NCBI GenBank assembly: GCA_016712035.1
Contig: JADJRT010000001.1
Coordinates: 558,001 to 622,000 of the forward strand
DNA length: 64,000 bases
Direction: 5' to 3'
From: Flammeovirgaceae bacterium
GTDB lineage: Bacteria > Bacteroidota > Bacteroidia > Cytophagales > Cyclobacteriaceae
Both the position numbers and the translations under genes were made by a program. How positions within the stretch are numbered: the first letter of the stretch is position 1; every line of letters begins with the position of its first letter. The notes below the pieces were generated by a model. That model searched no databases. It had not been told where the DNA came from and worked only from the letters and a program-made list of their open reading frames with translations. Positions 38,619-47,446 of the stretch are shown here, piece after piece.

Positions 38619-41600
38619 GTGAAGTATTCATTTCTCATTTTATTCCTATTTACCTCACTGGTTTTCGCAACGGGTCAGTCGAATATTCGATTTAAAAGAC
38701 TTACCACAGAAGAAGGGGAAGACATAGTAGGTGTTCAAAAATTCTTTAAAGATTCGCATGGCTACATTTGGATGGGCTCATCGGCATTTGATTTGCTTCG
38801 CTTTGATGGCCGTAATTTTCGAAGGTATGGCCAGCCTCAACTGCAAACGGATTATTTCAAGAGCATAAGGGCATGGTTAATATTTGAAGATCTTAAAAAA
38901 AATCTCTGGATTGGGACTGATGCGGGTGCGTTAATGCGATACGATGAAAAGCTAGATCGATTTCAGGTTGTTAACGATAGCTCTACAAGTATAAAATCTC
39001 TTTTGTTTTGCCAGGTAGAAGATACGAATGGTAATTTTTGGATTGGTTCCTTGGGAGGGGGTTTAATTCGTTACCATCCGGAGACTAAGGAGTTTACCCA
39101 TTTCAAAGCGGAGGCAAATAATTCAGAAACATTACCAGATAACTTCATAACGGGTCTTGTCCTTGATTCTTCTGGTTTATTATGGATAAGCACAACCGGA
39201 GGCTTATGTAGTTATAATTTGCAAACCAACCAGTTCGAGCGCCATCTGCTTACAAACAATAATTCAAAGGATACCTACCGGTATCGGGTGATAAGAAGCA
39301 TGACGCTTTCAACTGACAACAAATTATATTTAAGTACGTATGGAGGGCTTCAAATTTTTGACCTGGCCACACGGGCAAGTAAACATTTAATTCACAATGA
39401 TGCAGAGCCCAACAGCCTAGGCCATAATTCTCTATTTCAAGTCGTTGAAAATCCTGATAGTACATTTTGGATAGCCTCCTATGGCGGTGGGTTAATTCAT
39501 TACAATCCATCTACTAATAAATTTACTTCCACCGTAAAGGATGAATCAAACACAGAGAGCATTTCAAGCAATAATGTTTTTACAGTTTATCTTGATTCCG
39601 AAGGCTTACTTTGGGCGGGCACAGACGATAATACGATAAGCGTTTTTAATACGAAAGCCAAGAAATTCCATATCGTTACGAGCAAATCCAATATACCTTA
39701 TGGAATCTCGAGTGGTTGGGTGCACGATCTTTTTCAGGAAAATGATTCAATACTTTGGCTGGGCTTAAATGGTAATGGTTTAAATAGACTGAACCTTAAC
39801 ACTGGGGTGGCAGAAAAATTCATGAATAACCCAAAGGATGCTTTTAGCCTGGGGCATAATGCTGTAATGGCGATTGATCAGGATAAACAAAAGAGAATTT
39901 GGGTAGGTCTTGCCGGTGGCGGGCTTAACAGGTTGGACCCGAACACGAATAAATTTACCCGTTTTGAATCAGGCGAAAAAATTCAATTAATAATAATGCG
40001 GTTTCGGCTATGTTGGTTGACAAGGACAATTTGATTTGGGTAACAACCTTCCGAGGTGGCCTTTCCATTTACAATATCGATCAAAATAAATTTATTAATC
40101 TGACGGATGATTCCCTAAAGGAAAAATTGGGGATATCGTTCGCCAAAACAAATGATATTTTTGAACTGGATGGTAATATCTGGTTTAAGAGCAATGAGCA
40201 GTTGGTGGTTTTTGACAAAGTGTATAATCGGTTTGTAAAGATTGCTTATACAGATGGAGCCGTGTCACCCACAACCACAGCTTCGTTTTTAGAAATGCAG
40301 CCTTATTCGTCAACGGAAATGTTGCTATTCACCAGAGATGAAGTAAAAACCATTCGATATTTTAATCCGGATAGTGTCGTTCAACGGTTGGTTCAAAAAC
40401 GAATCAAAGACGATGAGTTATTCAGATCATTTGTTATTGATCGACAGAATCAAGTATGGTATAATACAACGGATCGATTGGTAAAGTGGGATTTAACGTC
40501 CGGGGATAGGCGGGTTTACTCTAAGTCAGATGGAATAATTGCCAGCAGTTTGAATTCAATTTTTCTCGATAAGCAAGGCCGTATTTTCCTATCCACGTTA
40601 AATGGATTCAATTGGTTTTTTCCAGATGAGATAAAGGATGATACCGTATCACGAAAAATTGTTTTTACAGATTTCAAAATTTACAATAAATCCGTTCCGA
40701 TTCAGAATTCAGATTCTCTTACATCGTATACACTGCCCGCGCATGTCTCTCAGACAGAAACAATAGACCTTGATTATAATCACACTTTTTTTTCGATTGA
40801 GTTTACCGCCATGGAATTTATGGCCCAGGATAAAATTCAATATGCCTATAAGCTAATCGGGTTCGATCAAGATTGGATTCATGTTGGTAATAGAAATTTT
40901 GCAAGTTATACCAACTTAGATCCCGGGCAGTACACCTTTCAGGTAAAAGCAACCAACCCGGATGGTTATTGGGGGAGTCAAATCAAAACGTTGAGAATAA
41001 CGATTAACCCACCTTTTTGGCAAACGTCATGGTTTATTGGATTATCCATACTCTTGCTTGCATCCATTGCTTATGCAGGTCATCTTTATCGACTGGAGCA
41101 ATCATTAAAGGTAGAGAGGCTTCGTAATAAGATTGCCAGCGATTTGCATGACGAAATTGGCTCCAGCCTTACGCGAATTTCACTTTACTCAGATTTGTTA
41201 CAAACCGATCCCGATCAAAAAGAACGAAGGAATTACTTACTCACCATTCGGGATTTAAGCCGAGAAATCGTATCGACTATGAGTGATATTGTATGGTCGA
41301 TCGACAACAAAAATGACTCGATGGGGGCGTTGATAATTCGAATAAAAGATTTTGCAACAGAACTGCTTTATCCCAAGAATATTGCACTTGATTTTGCAAT
41401 TACAAATGTTGATGAAAGCAGACTGCTCGATCCGATACTCAAACAAAATATCTATTTAATTTGCAAGGAGGCCTTAAACAATGTGGTTAAACATGCGCAG
41501 GCAACCCATGTAAAAGTGTCATTAACCAGTACCAGCGATTCTTTTACAATTCGAATTGAGGACAACGGTTTAGGGTATAAGGATGATGCCCATGTGGGAA

Positions 41601-41704
41601 ATGGAATCCGAAATATGAAAAGAAGAGCTCAGGCCATTGGTGGCGAATTTGACATTGAACATGATAAGGGGACAAAAATTACGATTCAGCGTAAAACTAT
41701 CTAG
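38619..41704 (+). CDS. Two-component sensor: beta-propeller, Y_Y_Y domain and NarL-type histidine kinase (one frameshift)
   Basis: The protein is about 1028 residues. A signal peptide (FLILFLFTSLVFATGQ) precedes a long two-component-regulator propeller with repeated LWIGT/FWIGS-type blades (IWMGSS, LWIGTD, FWIGSLGGGL, LWISTTGG, IWVGLAGGGL), a Y_Y_Y domain (YAYKLIGFDQDWIHVG) and one transmembrane helix (WFIGLSILLLASIAYAGHLY). Then come a HisKA_3 box, IASDLHDEIGSSLTRISL, with the phospho-His, and an ATPase domain, GNGIRNMKRRAQAIGGEF. An A is missing near 39985; correction restores GEKNSINNNAVSAML. The start is GTG at 38619. The partner is most likely the LuxR-type regulator at 42474. No cognate signal can be named. 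Confidence 0.9.
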
Positions 41705-41724
41705 CCCCCATGTTTATGGGATAG
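41702..41724. promoter_or_regulatory. Candidate operator palindrome, site 1
   Basis: TAGCCCCCATGTTTATGGGATAG contains the inverted repeat CCCAT-GTTT-ATGGG and lies 45 bases before the barrel gene, overlapping the kinase stop codon. A second palindrome, TCCCGCGGGA, follows at once. A near copy sits before the 43176 gene. The gene pair encodes a NarL-type kinase and a LuxR-type regulator, so this could be the regulator's binding site. Position and similarity are seen; binding is inference. Confidence 0.4.
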
Positions 41725-41768
41725 TCCCGCGGGATAAGCTTAAGTAGCTTAGTAGAAAAAATATCCAT

Positions 41769-42464
41769 ATGAAAAAGCTATTTGTTTTACTTGGACTAAC
41801 CTTGAGTGTGCTCACCACAGTAAATGCGCAATGGAATTTCTCATTAGTTGCCGGCCCAAGCCTTGCAAACTTTAGTGGTGCTGATAAAAAAGATTGGGGT
41901 GGCACCGATACGGACCCTAAAATGGTTGTTCGTTTTCAGCTAGGGCTTATCGGAGAGCGAATCGTGGCCGAAAAATGGTTTGTAGGTGGAGGACTTCAAT
42001 TTTCTACTAAAGGAGCTTTGTACGAAGGCACAACCGACTATTATGACATAAATACAAGTTTGTTACAGACGATTTCTGTTAAATACAACAAGGTATTGAG
42101 TTATATCGATGTGCCTATTTATGCAAAGTATGTTGCTTCGCAAAAACTTTTCCTGATTATAGGAATTCAGCCCAGTATTCTTGTTAGTGCTAAGATTAAG
42201 AACGATGAGAACGCACAGAAGGCGTTCAGTTTACCCGAGAAAGAAGATGCCAAAGACTATTATGGTATTTTTGATTTTGGCTTGTTGCTGGGCCCTCAAT
42301 ATGAAATCAATGAGAAAATGTCGTTGCGATTACTCTATAAGCCAGGCTTACTAAAAATCGCCAAAGACGAAGTATACAGTAGTGGAGGAAATACAGAAGA
42401 GGAATATTATAAAGTAATGAATAGTGTATTGGATTTTTCCTTTATCTATAGATTAAATCAATAG
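41769..42464 (+). CDS. Outer-membrane beta-barrel protein (PorT-like)
   Basis: This 231-residue protein has a signal peptide (LFVLLGLTLSVLTTVNAQ) and a barrel-like strand pattern: WNFSLVAGPSLANFSG, WFVGGGLQFSTKGALYEG, IDVPIYAKYVAS and LRLLYKPGLLKIAKD, ending LDFSFIYRLNQ. This fits the PorT/OMP_b-brl_2 type of 8- to 10-strand outer-membrane proteins. It lies between the sensor kinase and its regulator, and the candidate operator precedes it, so it may be the signal-linked target. The exact role is unknown. Confidence 0.8.
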   Translation: MKKLFVLLGLTLSVLTTVNAQWNFSLVAGPSLANFSGADKKDWGGTDTDPKMVVRFQLGLIGERIVAEKWFVGGGLQFSTKGALYEGTTDYYDINTSLLQTISVKYNKVLSYIDVPIYAKYVASQKLFLIIGIQPSILVSAKIKNDENAQKAFSLPEKEDAKDYYGIFDFGLLLGPQYEINEKMSLRLLYKPGLLKIAKDEVYSSGGNTEEEYYKVMNSVLDFSFIYRLNQ

Positions 42465-42473
42465 ATAATAACA

Positions 42474-43100
42474 ATGATTTTTGTAGGCATTGTTGAAGAT
42501 GATGAACAAATACGGCTTGGGATTCAGACTTACCTGAATCATCAGGAAGGTTTTGTGTGTGAGCATTGTTACAACTCTATGGAAGATTTATTGGATAACC
42601 TTCGGAATGACAATTTGCCAGATGTAATGATCATTGATTTAGGCCTTCCGGGGATGTCGGGTATTGACGGAATGAAAATCCTAAAAGAGAAGTATGCTAC
42701 GATAGATCTGGTAGTTTTTTCTGTATTTAACGATCCTAAAAAAATCTTTGATTCGCTGTGCGCAGGAGCCACCGGCTACCTTTTGAAAAATACACCTCTT
42801 GCAGAACTTAAGGAAGGCATTGAGCTTTTAACAAAAGGAGGTTCGCCTATGTCGCCACAAATAGCCCGTAAGGTGATTGAGTTTTTTAAACCTGTAAAAA
42901 GTAAATCACCTTCTGTGCTCTCAGATAAGGAAAAGGAAATTGTGATTGGCCTGGTGGATGGATTAAGTTATAAACTAATAGCGGACAGGCTGGAAATATC
43001 GATTGAAACCGTTCGTTTTCACATAAAAAATATATACAGAAAACTTCACGTACATGGAAAAGCAGAAGTAATAACCAAATCCCTGCGGGGCGAAATTTAG
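42474..43100 (+). CDS. NarL/LuxR-family response regulator
   Basis: This 208-residue regulator has a receiver domain (GIVEDDEQIRLGI; phospho-Asp in VMIIDLGLPGMSG; Lys in LLKNTP) and a C-terminal LuxR-type helix-turn-helix (VLSDKEKEIVIGLVDGLSYKLIADRLEISIETVRFHIKNIYRKLHV). HisKA_3 kinases pair with this class of regulator, and the kinase lies upstream in the same direction with a barrel gene between. Probable targets are the adjacent barrel and the downstream lipoprotein, both preceded by the same palindrome. Confidence 0.92.
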   Translation: MIFVGIVEDDEQIRLGIQTYLNHQEGFVCEHCYNSMEDLLDNLRNDNLPDVMIIDLGLPGMSGIDGMKILKEKYATIDLVVFSVFNDPKKIFDSLCAGATGYLLKNTPLAELKEGIELLTKGGSPMSPQIARKVIEFFKPVKSKSPSVLSDKEKEIVIGLVDGLSYKLIADRLEISIETVRFHIKNIYRKLHVHGKAEVITKSLRGEI

Positions 43101-43119
43101 CCCCATCTTTATGGGGTGA
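43098..43119. promoter_or_regulatory. Candidate operator palindrome, site 2
   Basis: TAGCCCCATCTTTATGGGGTGA carries CCCCAT-CTTT-ATGGGG, a perfect 6-bp inverted repeat. It resembles site 1 at 41702 over about 20 bases. It starts at the regulator's stop codon and lies 22 bases upstream of a -7-like TAATTTTA (43140), in the position of an activator site for the lipoprotein at 43176. Confidence 0.4.
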
Positions 43120-43175
43120 CAGAAGCACTTACTATTTTGTAATTTTATAGATATAGACACTAAACACCCTTAATT

Positions 43176-43706
43176 ATGAAACTTAAATACATTATCCCCC
43201 TTTTCTTGCTGTTTGCACTCGGCACTATTTCTTCCTGCGATCTTTTAGGCAATGCAGATGATGTTTCGTTTGAAGCTGAACTCCCCTTGGCATTTACCGT
43301 TGATGAACAAGCAGATAACCCCAGTGGAAAATCTTACACGGATTCCCAATTGTTAAATGCCAGCTCAGATCCTGATGTTGCTAAGTATGCTAGTAAAATC
43401 AAGGAATTTAAAGTAAATAGAATTACCTATCGGATTTCTGGCGCTACGGATCCTTTGGTGTCATTCACTAATGGAACGCTTAAGCTTGCCAGCGGAAAGA
43501 CAATAGCCACTGTAAGTTCGGTTAGTTTATCAAATACCGCGGAGTTAGAATTAAATGCCGATACCGCTGGCTTTAATGAATTAGCATCGGCCTTGCTTTC
43601 GGATAAACAAGAGATGGTTCAACTACAGGGAACGCTTTCTAAAACTCCGATTAAGTTTTACGTTGATTTTACTTTTTACACTACAATAACAGCTAATGCT
43701 TTATAG
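43176..43706 (+). CDS. Uncharacterised lipoprotein in the two-component cluster
   Basis: This 176-residue lipoprotein has a signal peptide ending TISSC (Cys about 21). The mature part is largely beta-rich (FEAELPLAFTVDEQ, VNRITYRISGATD, PIKFYVDFTFYTTI), resembling a small secreted beta-sandwich. No motif is recognised. It follows the regulator gene and a candidate operator, and a good terminator closes it, so it probably belongs to the same regulon. Confidence 0.75.
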   Translation: MKLKYIIPLFLLFALGTISSCDLLGNADDVSFEAELPLAFTVDEQADNPSGKSYTDSQLLNASSDPDVAKYASKIKEFKVNRITYRISGATDPLVSFTNGTLKLASGKTIATVSSVSLSNTAELELNADTAGFNELASALLSDKQEMVQLQGTLSKTPIKFYVDFTFYTTITANAL

Positions 43707-43724
43707 TTAGAGCGAATTTCAAAT

Positions 43725-43757
43725 AAAAAAAGCTGTCAGGGAATTGACAGCTTTTTT
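43725..43757 (+). terminator. Strong bidirectional terminator
   Basis: AAAAAAGCTGTCA and TGACAGCTTTTTT pair over 13 bp around a short loop with A- and T-runs on both sides. It separates the lipoprotein from the convergent barrel gene. Confidence 0.88.
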
Positions 43758-43842
43758 GTTGATGCATTGTGTGATTATATCCTGAAGATTTAGTACGGCT
43801 TCTTACAGAGAATCATATGGGACTTCCCGTCTAATTTGAAAC

Positions 43843-45048
43843 CTAGAAGGTTATACCAGTAATTAGCGAATAAACATTTGAAGCAAGACCTATGGTTGTA
43901 TTGTTTATTATGGGTCCTGGATTTTCAAACCTACTCTCTATGAAAACAATATTTTTTTTACTGTACTTTCGCTGAAAGCCTAGTCCAAATGCAAAGCCGG
44001 TTTGATTTGAGTAAAAATCAAAGCGATCATTTTCAGACACAGGAGGCGCATTTGGATAATTGGATTGAGACCGAGTAACAGTTAAGTTATTCGTTAGGCT
44101 AAATGTCTTTATTAGACCCAATCTAAAATAGATAGCATTTTTTATTGAAATAGGAATGTCATATTGAAACATTATTGGGACAAAGAGATAACTGTAACTG
44201 AGAGACACATCAAACGTATCATACGTTGGTCCTTCAAATACAATTTTCTCATTAGAGGAAGCCCTCAAGTATCTTAATTCAATATAAATTGAAAACTGAT
44301 CAGTAACGCGAGGAGTTGAAAATTGCATTCCAACTCCTGGTGAAAATCCGAACTGTGAAAAATCAGCTTCTTCATAGTATCCAAAGATAAATTTATACTG
44401 ATCGGAAACACTGGCATTAAGATTATTATAGCTTAGGCCTACAAGCGGACTTACTCTAAATCTAAATGTGGGAATCATTTCTTTATAGACTAAAGGTTTA
44501 ACGTTGACACAATGGTTATATTTCTCTATAATTTCAGACAAGGAAGATTCAGCTAATCTTGATTGATCAATTAATTCCTGTACTTCAGGGCAATCACTCA
44601 ACACGAATTTTAAAACCCCTACGTAAGATTTTTTTTGGTGTATATAATCAGCCTTAACCTCAATCTCCTCAATAATCAATGGATACACCTCATTTTCCTT
44701 TTCTAGAAAAAATTTATCATCCCAGCTGTACAAATTTGCTTTCCCTTGAACTAAGAACTGGGCCAAAACTCGTTCATTATTTATGATAATAGACTTATAG
44801 TATCGGTAATCATTCAAAATTACCGATTCAAAATCTTCAATAGTAAATGCAACTTCGATGGATTTGTCAGTTTCTTTGAACAAGACGCCCGTTGGGGCAA
44901 TTTTATTTCCTTGGAGTTTTAAATAACCCTTTAAAGTATCACCAGATTCTTTGATGATGAGCCCATTGTGAAAAATGTTTTGAGAAACCCCCTGCATTCT
45001 TAATCCAAGAAGAATAGCAAAAAAAAAGATTAGTGAAAGTGGTTTCAT
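43843..45048 (-). CDS. Probable outer-membrane barrel protein with N-terminal soluble part
   Basis: This 401-residue protein has a signal peptide (LIFFFAILLGLRMQGVSQ). Residues 25-190 are a mixed domain (GLIIKESGDTLKGYLKL, a motif often seen in this phylum's envelope proteins). From 195 on, strand-like stretches (RFRVSPLVGLSYNNLN, FGFSPGVGMQFS, IYFRLGLIKTFSL, FAFGLGFQRKYSK) suggest a PorT-like barrel. Function unknown. A/T-richer than neighbours in parts; frame intact. Confidence 0.7.
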   Translation of the reverse strand: MKPLSLIFFFAILLGLRMQGVSQNIFHNGLIIKESGDTLKGYLKLQGNKIAPTGVLFKETDKSIEVAFTIEDFESVILNDYRYYKSIIINNERVLAQFLVQGKANLYSWDDKFFLEKENEVYPLIIEEIEVKADYIHQKKSYVGVLKFVLSDCPEVQELIDQSRLAESSLSEIIEKYNHCVNVKPLVYKEMIPTFRFRVSPLVGLSYNNLNASVSDQYKFIFGYYEEADFSQFGFSPGVGMQFSTPRVTDQFSIYIELRYLRASSNEKIVFEGPTYDTFDVSLSYSYLFVPIMFQYDIPISIKNAIYFRLGLIKTFSLTNNLTVTRSQSNYPNAPPVSENDRFDFYSNQTGFAFGLGFQRKYSKKNIVFIESRFENPGPIINNTTIGLASNVYSLITGITF

Positions 45049-45111
45049 TTTTTTAGGTATAAAAATCTATTAATTTATATTATAACCCTCAATTAATCTA
45101 CCTCTTACTTT

Positions 45112-47337
45112 TCAATCCCTCTTCAACTGATCAAATTTATTTTCCGAAACTCTTTTTGGGAACACATTATCAGCCGGATTTACTTCTCCGGTATTTCCAG
45201 TCGGATCAATCACTACCCGGGTAACTTCTTTTTCTTTAACGAAAATCTTTTTTACTTCTGTTTCGTTCAGGCGCCAAACTTCAGCAGGTATTTGTTCAAC
45301 TTCTTTCGTACCATCTTTAAATGTCCACTCAATAATTACCGGGGTTACCAGGCCGCCTTTATTCTTTAAGGTGATTTCATAGAGATTTTTAGATTCTAAA
45401 TCTTTGCGAACATCCGCATCATTAATTTTATTTCGAAACTCGCTGTAGTTCGCATCAGGTGTATTGATCATGGTAAATTCCTGCGGACCATTGCTGAAAT
45501 CAGTTGCTTTTCCTTTGGAAGAGTTGGCAGCAAGATCACCCGTTTTTGTCTTTACATTTTTATTCTCAAGGTCTTTGGTTTGTGATTTCACTTTGTACCA
45601 CTTCACTTCATCAAGTTCAACATCTACATTATCTACAGAATAAAACCAGCCACGCCAAAACCAATCGAGATCAACAGCCGATGCATCTTCCATGGTACGA
45701 AAGAAATCGGCAGGCTTTGGATGTTTAAAGGCCCAGCGTTGTGAATATTCTTTAAATGCTTTATCAAACAACTCAGGCCCCATTACTGTTTCGCGAAGTA
45801 ACGTGAGTGCGGCAGCCGGTTTGCCATAGGCATTGGGACCAAAATCACCAGCTGGAATGTCGTCCGATTGCCACATAATGGGGCGCATCATTTCTTTATC
45901 GCCACGCATGTAGCCGGCCATACCTTTTGGAGAACCCCAACTGATGTTGACGTCCGGATACCGTTCACGCTTCGTTTCTCTTTCAAGAAAAGAATTCAAT
46001 CCCTCATCCATCCAACTCCATTGACGCTCATCGGAGTTAACAATCATCGGAAAGAAATTGTGACCTACTTCGTGAATGATTACGCCTACCATGCCTTCAT
46101 ATGTACGTTGCGAATAGGTGCCGTCACTTTTTGGTCGGCCACCATTGTAGCAGATCATCGGATACTCCATCCCTTGGTTGGCAGTATGAACTGAATAGGC
46201 CGTTGGGTATGGATATTCAAATGTTCTGGCCGAATAAACCTCTAAAGTATTTTTGATTGCTTTCGTAGATTCCTTTGCCCATAGGGGATTTCCTTCCTTC
46301 GGATAAAGTGATTGCGCCAACGGGGTTTTATCACCCACTTTCACAGCCATCGCATCCCAAATAAATTTGCGTGAGGTGGCGAAAGCAAAGTCGCGCACAT
46401 TCTCAGCATGAAACTCCCAGGTGCTTTTTTTCTTCGAACGTTCCTTTTCTTTCTTACGCGCTTCTTCTTCGGTTACGATAAAAACGGGGGCATCAAAAGT
46501 TTTCTTGGCGCGATCAAATCGTTCAATCTGATCTTTCGTTAATACTTCTTTTGGGTTTTGCAACATACCCGTGGCACCCACAATATGATCGGAAGGCACG
46601 GTTATACGCACGCGATAATTTCCAAACACCAATGCAAATTCTCCCTGCCCCATGAATTGCTTGTTTTGCCAACCTTCGTGATCGTCAAACACACACATGC
46701 GTGGAAACCATTGGGCGATCGCATAGAGGGCATTGCCATCGGCTGGAAAAAATTCGTATCCACCGCGTTCGCTAAACTGCATGCGATCCTTTTCTACATA
46801 ACTCCACTCAATTATAAAACTATACTTGTCACCAGTTTTCATTGCGGTGGGTAAGTCTACCGAAGCATGGTGAAATTGATTGTAAAAAGGAAGGTCTTTT
46901 CCAGTTGCTGCGTCTTTCACTGATTTTATTTTAAAGCCACCCTCATACCCATATGCATCGGAAGCCAGCGGGAAAAACTTTACCGGAATGGAATCCCGCA
47001 CGCGGTTCGTTTCGGTTTTGTCTGTCATGTTTCCTTTCGACAAATTGTTCTGATCCAATTGCAACCAGAGGTAGCGTAAAACCTCGGGGGCATTATTGTA
47101 ATAGGTTATCGTCTCACGGCCTGTGATTAACTGCGTGTCTTCGTTGAGCTCAACAGCTATCTCGTAGTCAGCACGCTGCTGCCAGTAATTGGTGCCAGGA
47201 GCTCCAGAGGCCGAACGATAGCTGTTGGGTGTGGGTAATTGCTGATCAAGCTGCTCAAATTTGCCTTGCCAGTTTTGCTGCGCTGTGGCCGGCAAACTAA
47301 ACGCAAGTACAGAAAAAATAATAAAAAGATACTTCAT
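45112..47337 (-). CDS. M1-family metallopeptidase, copy 1
   Basis: This 741-residue secreted zinc aminopeptidase has a signal peptide (IIFSVLAFSLPATAQQ), an N-terminal beta domain (DYEIAVELNEDTQLITGRE), a GxMEN-like GMEYPMICYNGG and the zinc site HEVGH-x18-E (VIIHEVGHNFFPM...WMDEGLNSF), all intact. The C-terminal region carries a beta segment and EVNPADNVFPKRVSE. It is the most diverged of three tandem copies, and a terminator separates it from copy 2. The substrate is unknown. Confidence 0.92.
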   Translation of the reverse strand: MKYLFIIFSVLAFSLPATAQQNWQGKFEQLDQQLPTPNSYRSASGAPGTNYWQQRADYEIAVELNEDTQLITGRETITYYNNAPEVLRYLWLQLDQNNLSKGNMTDKTETNRVRDSIPVKFFPLASDAYGYEGGFKIKSVKDAATGKDLPFYNQFHHASVDLPTAMKTGDKYSFIIEWSYVEKDRMQFSERGGYEFFPADGNALYAIAQWFPRMCVFDDHEGWQNKQFMGQGEFALVFGNYRVRITVPSDHIVGATGMLQNPKEVLTKDQIERFDRAKKTFDAPVFIVTEEEARKKEKERSKKKSTWEFHAENVRDFAFATSRKFIWDAMAVKVGDKTPLAQSLYPKEGNPLWAKESTKAIKNTLEVYSARTFEYPYPTAYSVHTANQGMEYPMICYNGGRPKSDGTYSQRTYEGMVGVIIHEVGHNFFPMIVNSDERQWSWMDEGLNSFLERETKRERYPDVNISWGSPKGMAGYMRGDKEMMRPIMWQSDDIPAGDFGPNAYGKPAAALTLLRETVMGPELFDKAFKEYSQRWAFKHPKPADFFRTMEDASAVDLDWFWRGWFYSVDNVDVELDEVKWYKVKSQTKDLENKNVKTKTGDLAANSSKGKATDFSNGPQEFTMINTPDANYSEFRNKINDADVRKDLESKNLYEITLKNKGGLVTPVIIEWTFKDGTKEVEQIPAEVWRLNETEVKKIFVKEKEVTRVVIDPTGNTGEVNPADNVFPKRVSENKFDQLKRD

Positions 47338-47370
47338 AAAGGGAGGTAAAAAATTGAAACCACAATATTA

Positions 47371-47402
47371 AAAAGACCGGTGGATATAGCCCCCCACCGG
47401 TC
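47371..47402 (-). terminator. Terminator between M1 copies 2 and 1
   Basis: GACCGGTGG/CCACCGGTC form a 9-bp stem, followed on the minus strand by TTTT. It ends the copy 2 transcript before the copy 1 start. Confidence 0.8.
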
Positions 47403-47446
47403 AATATTTAATCTGCGTATTCCCGATAAGGGAACACAATTATAGA

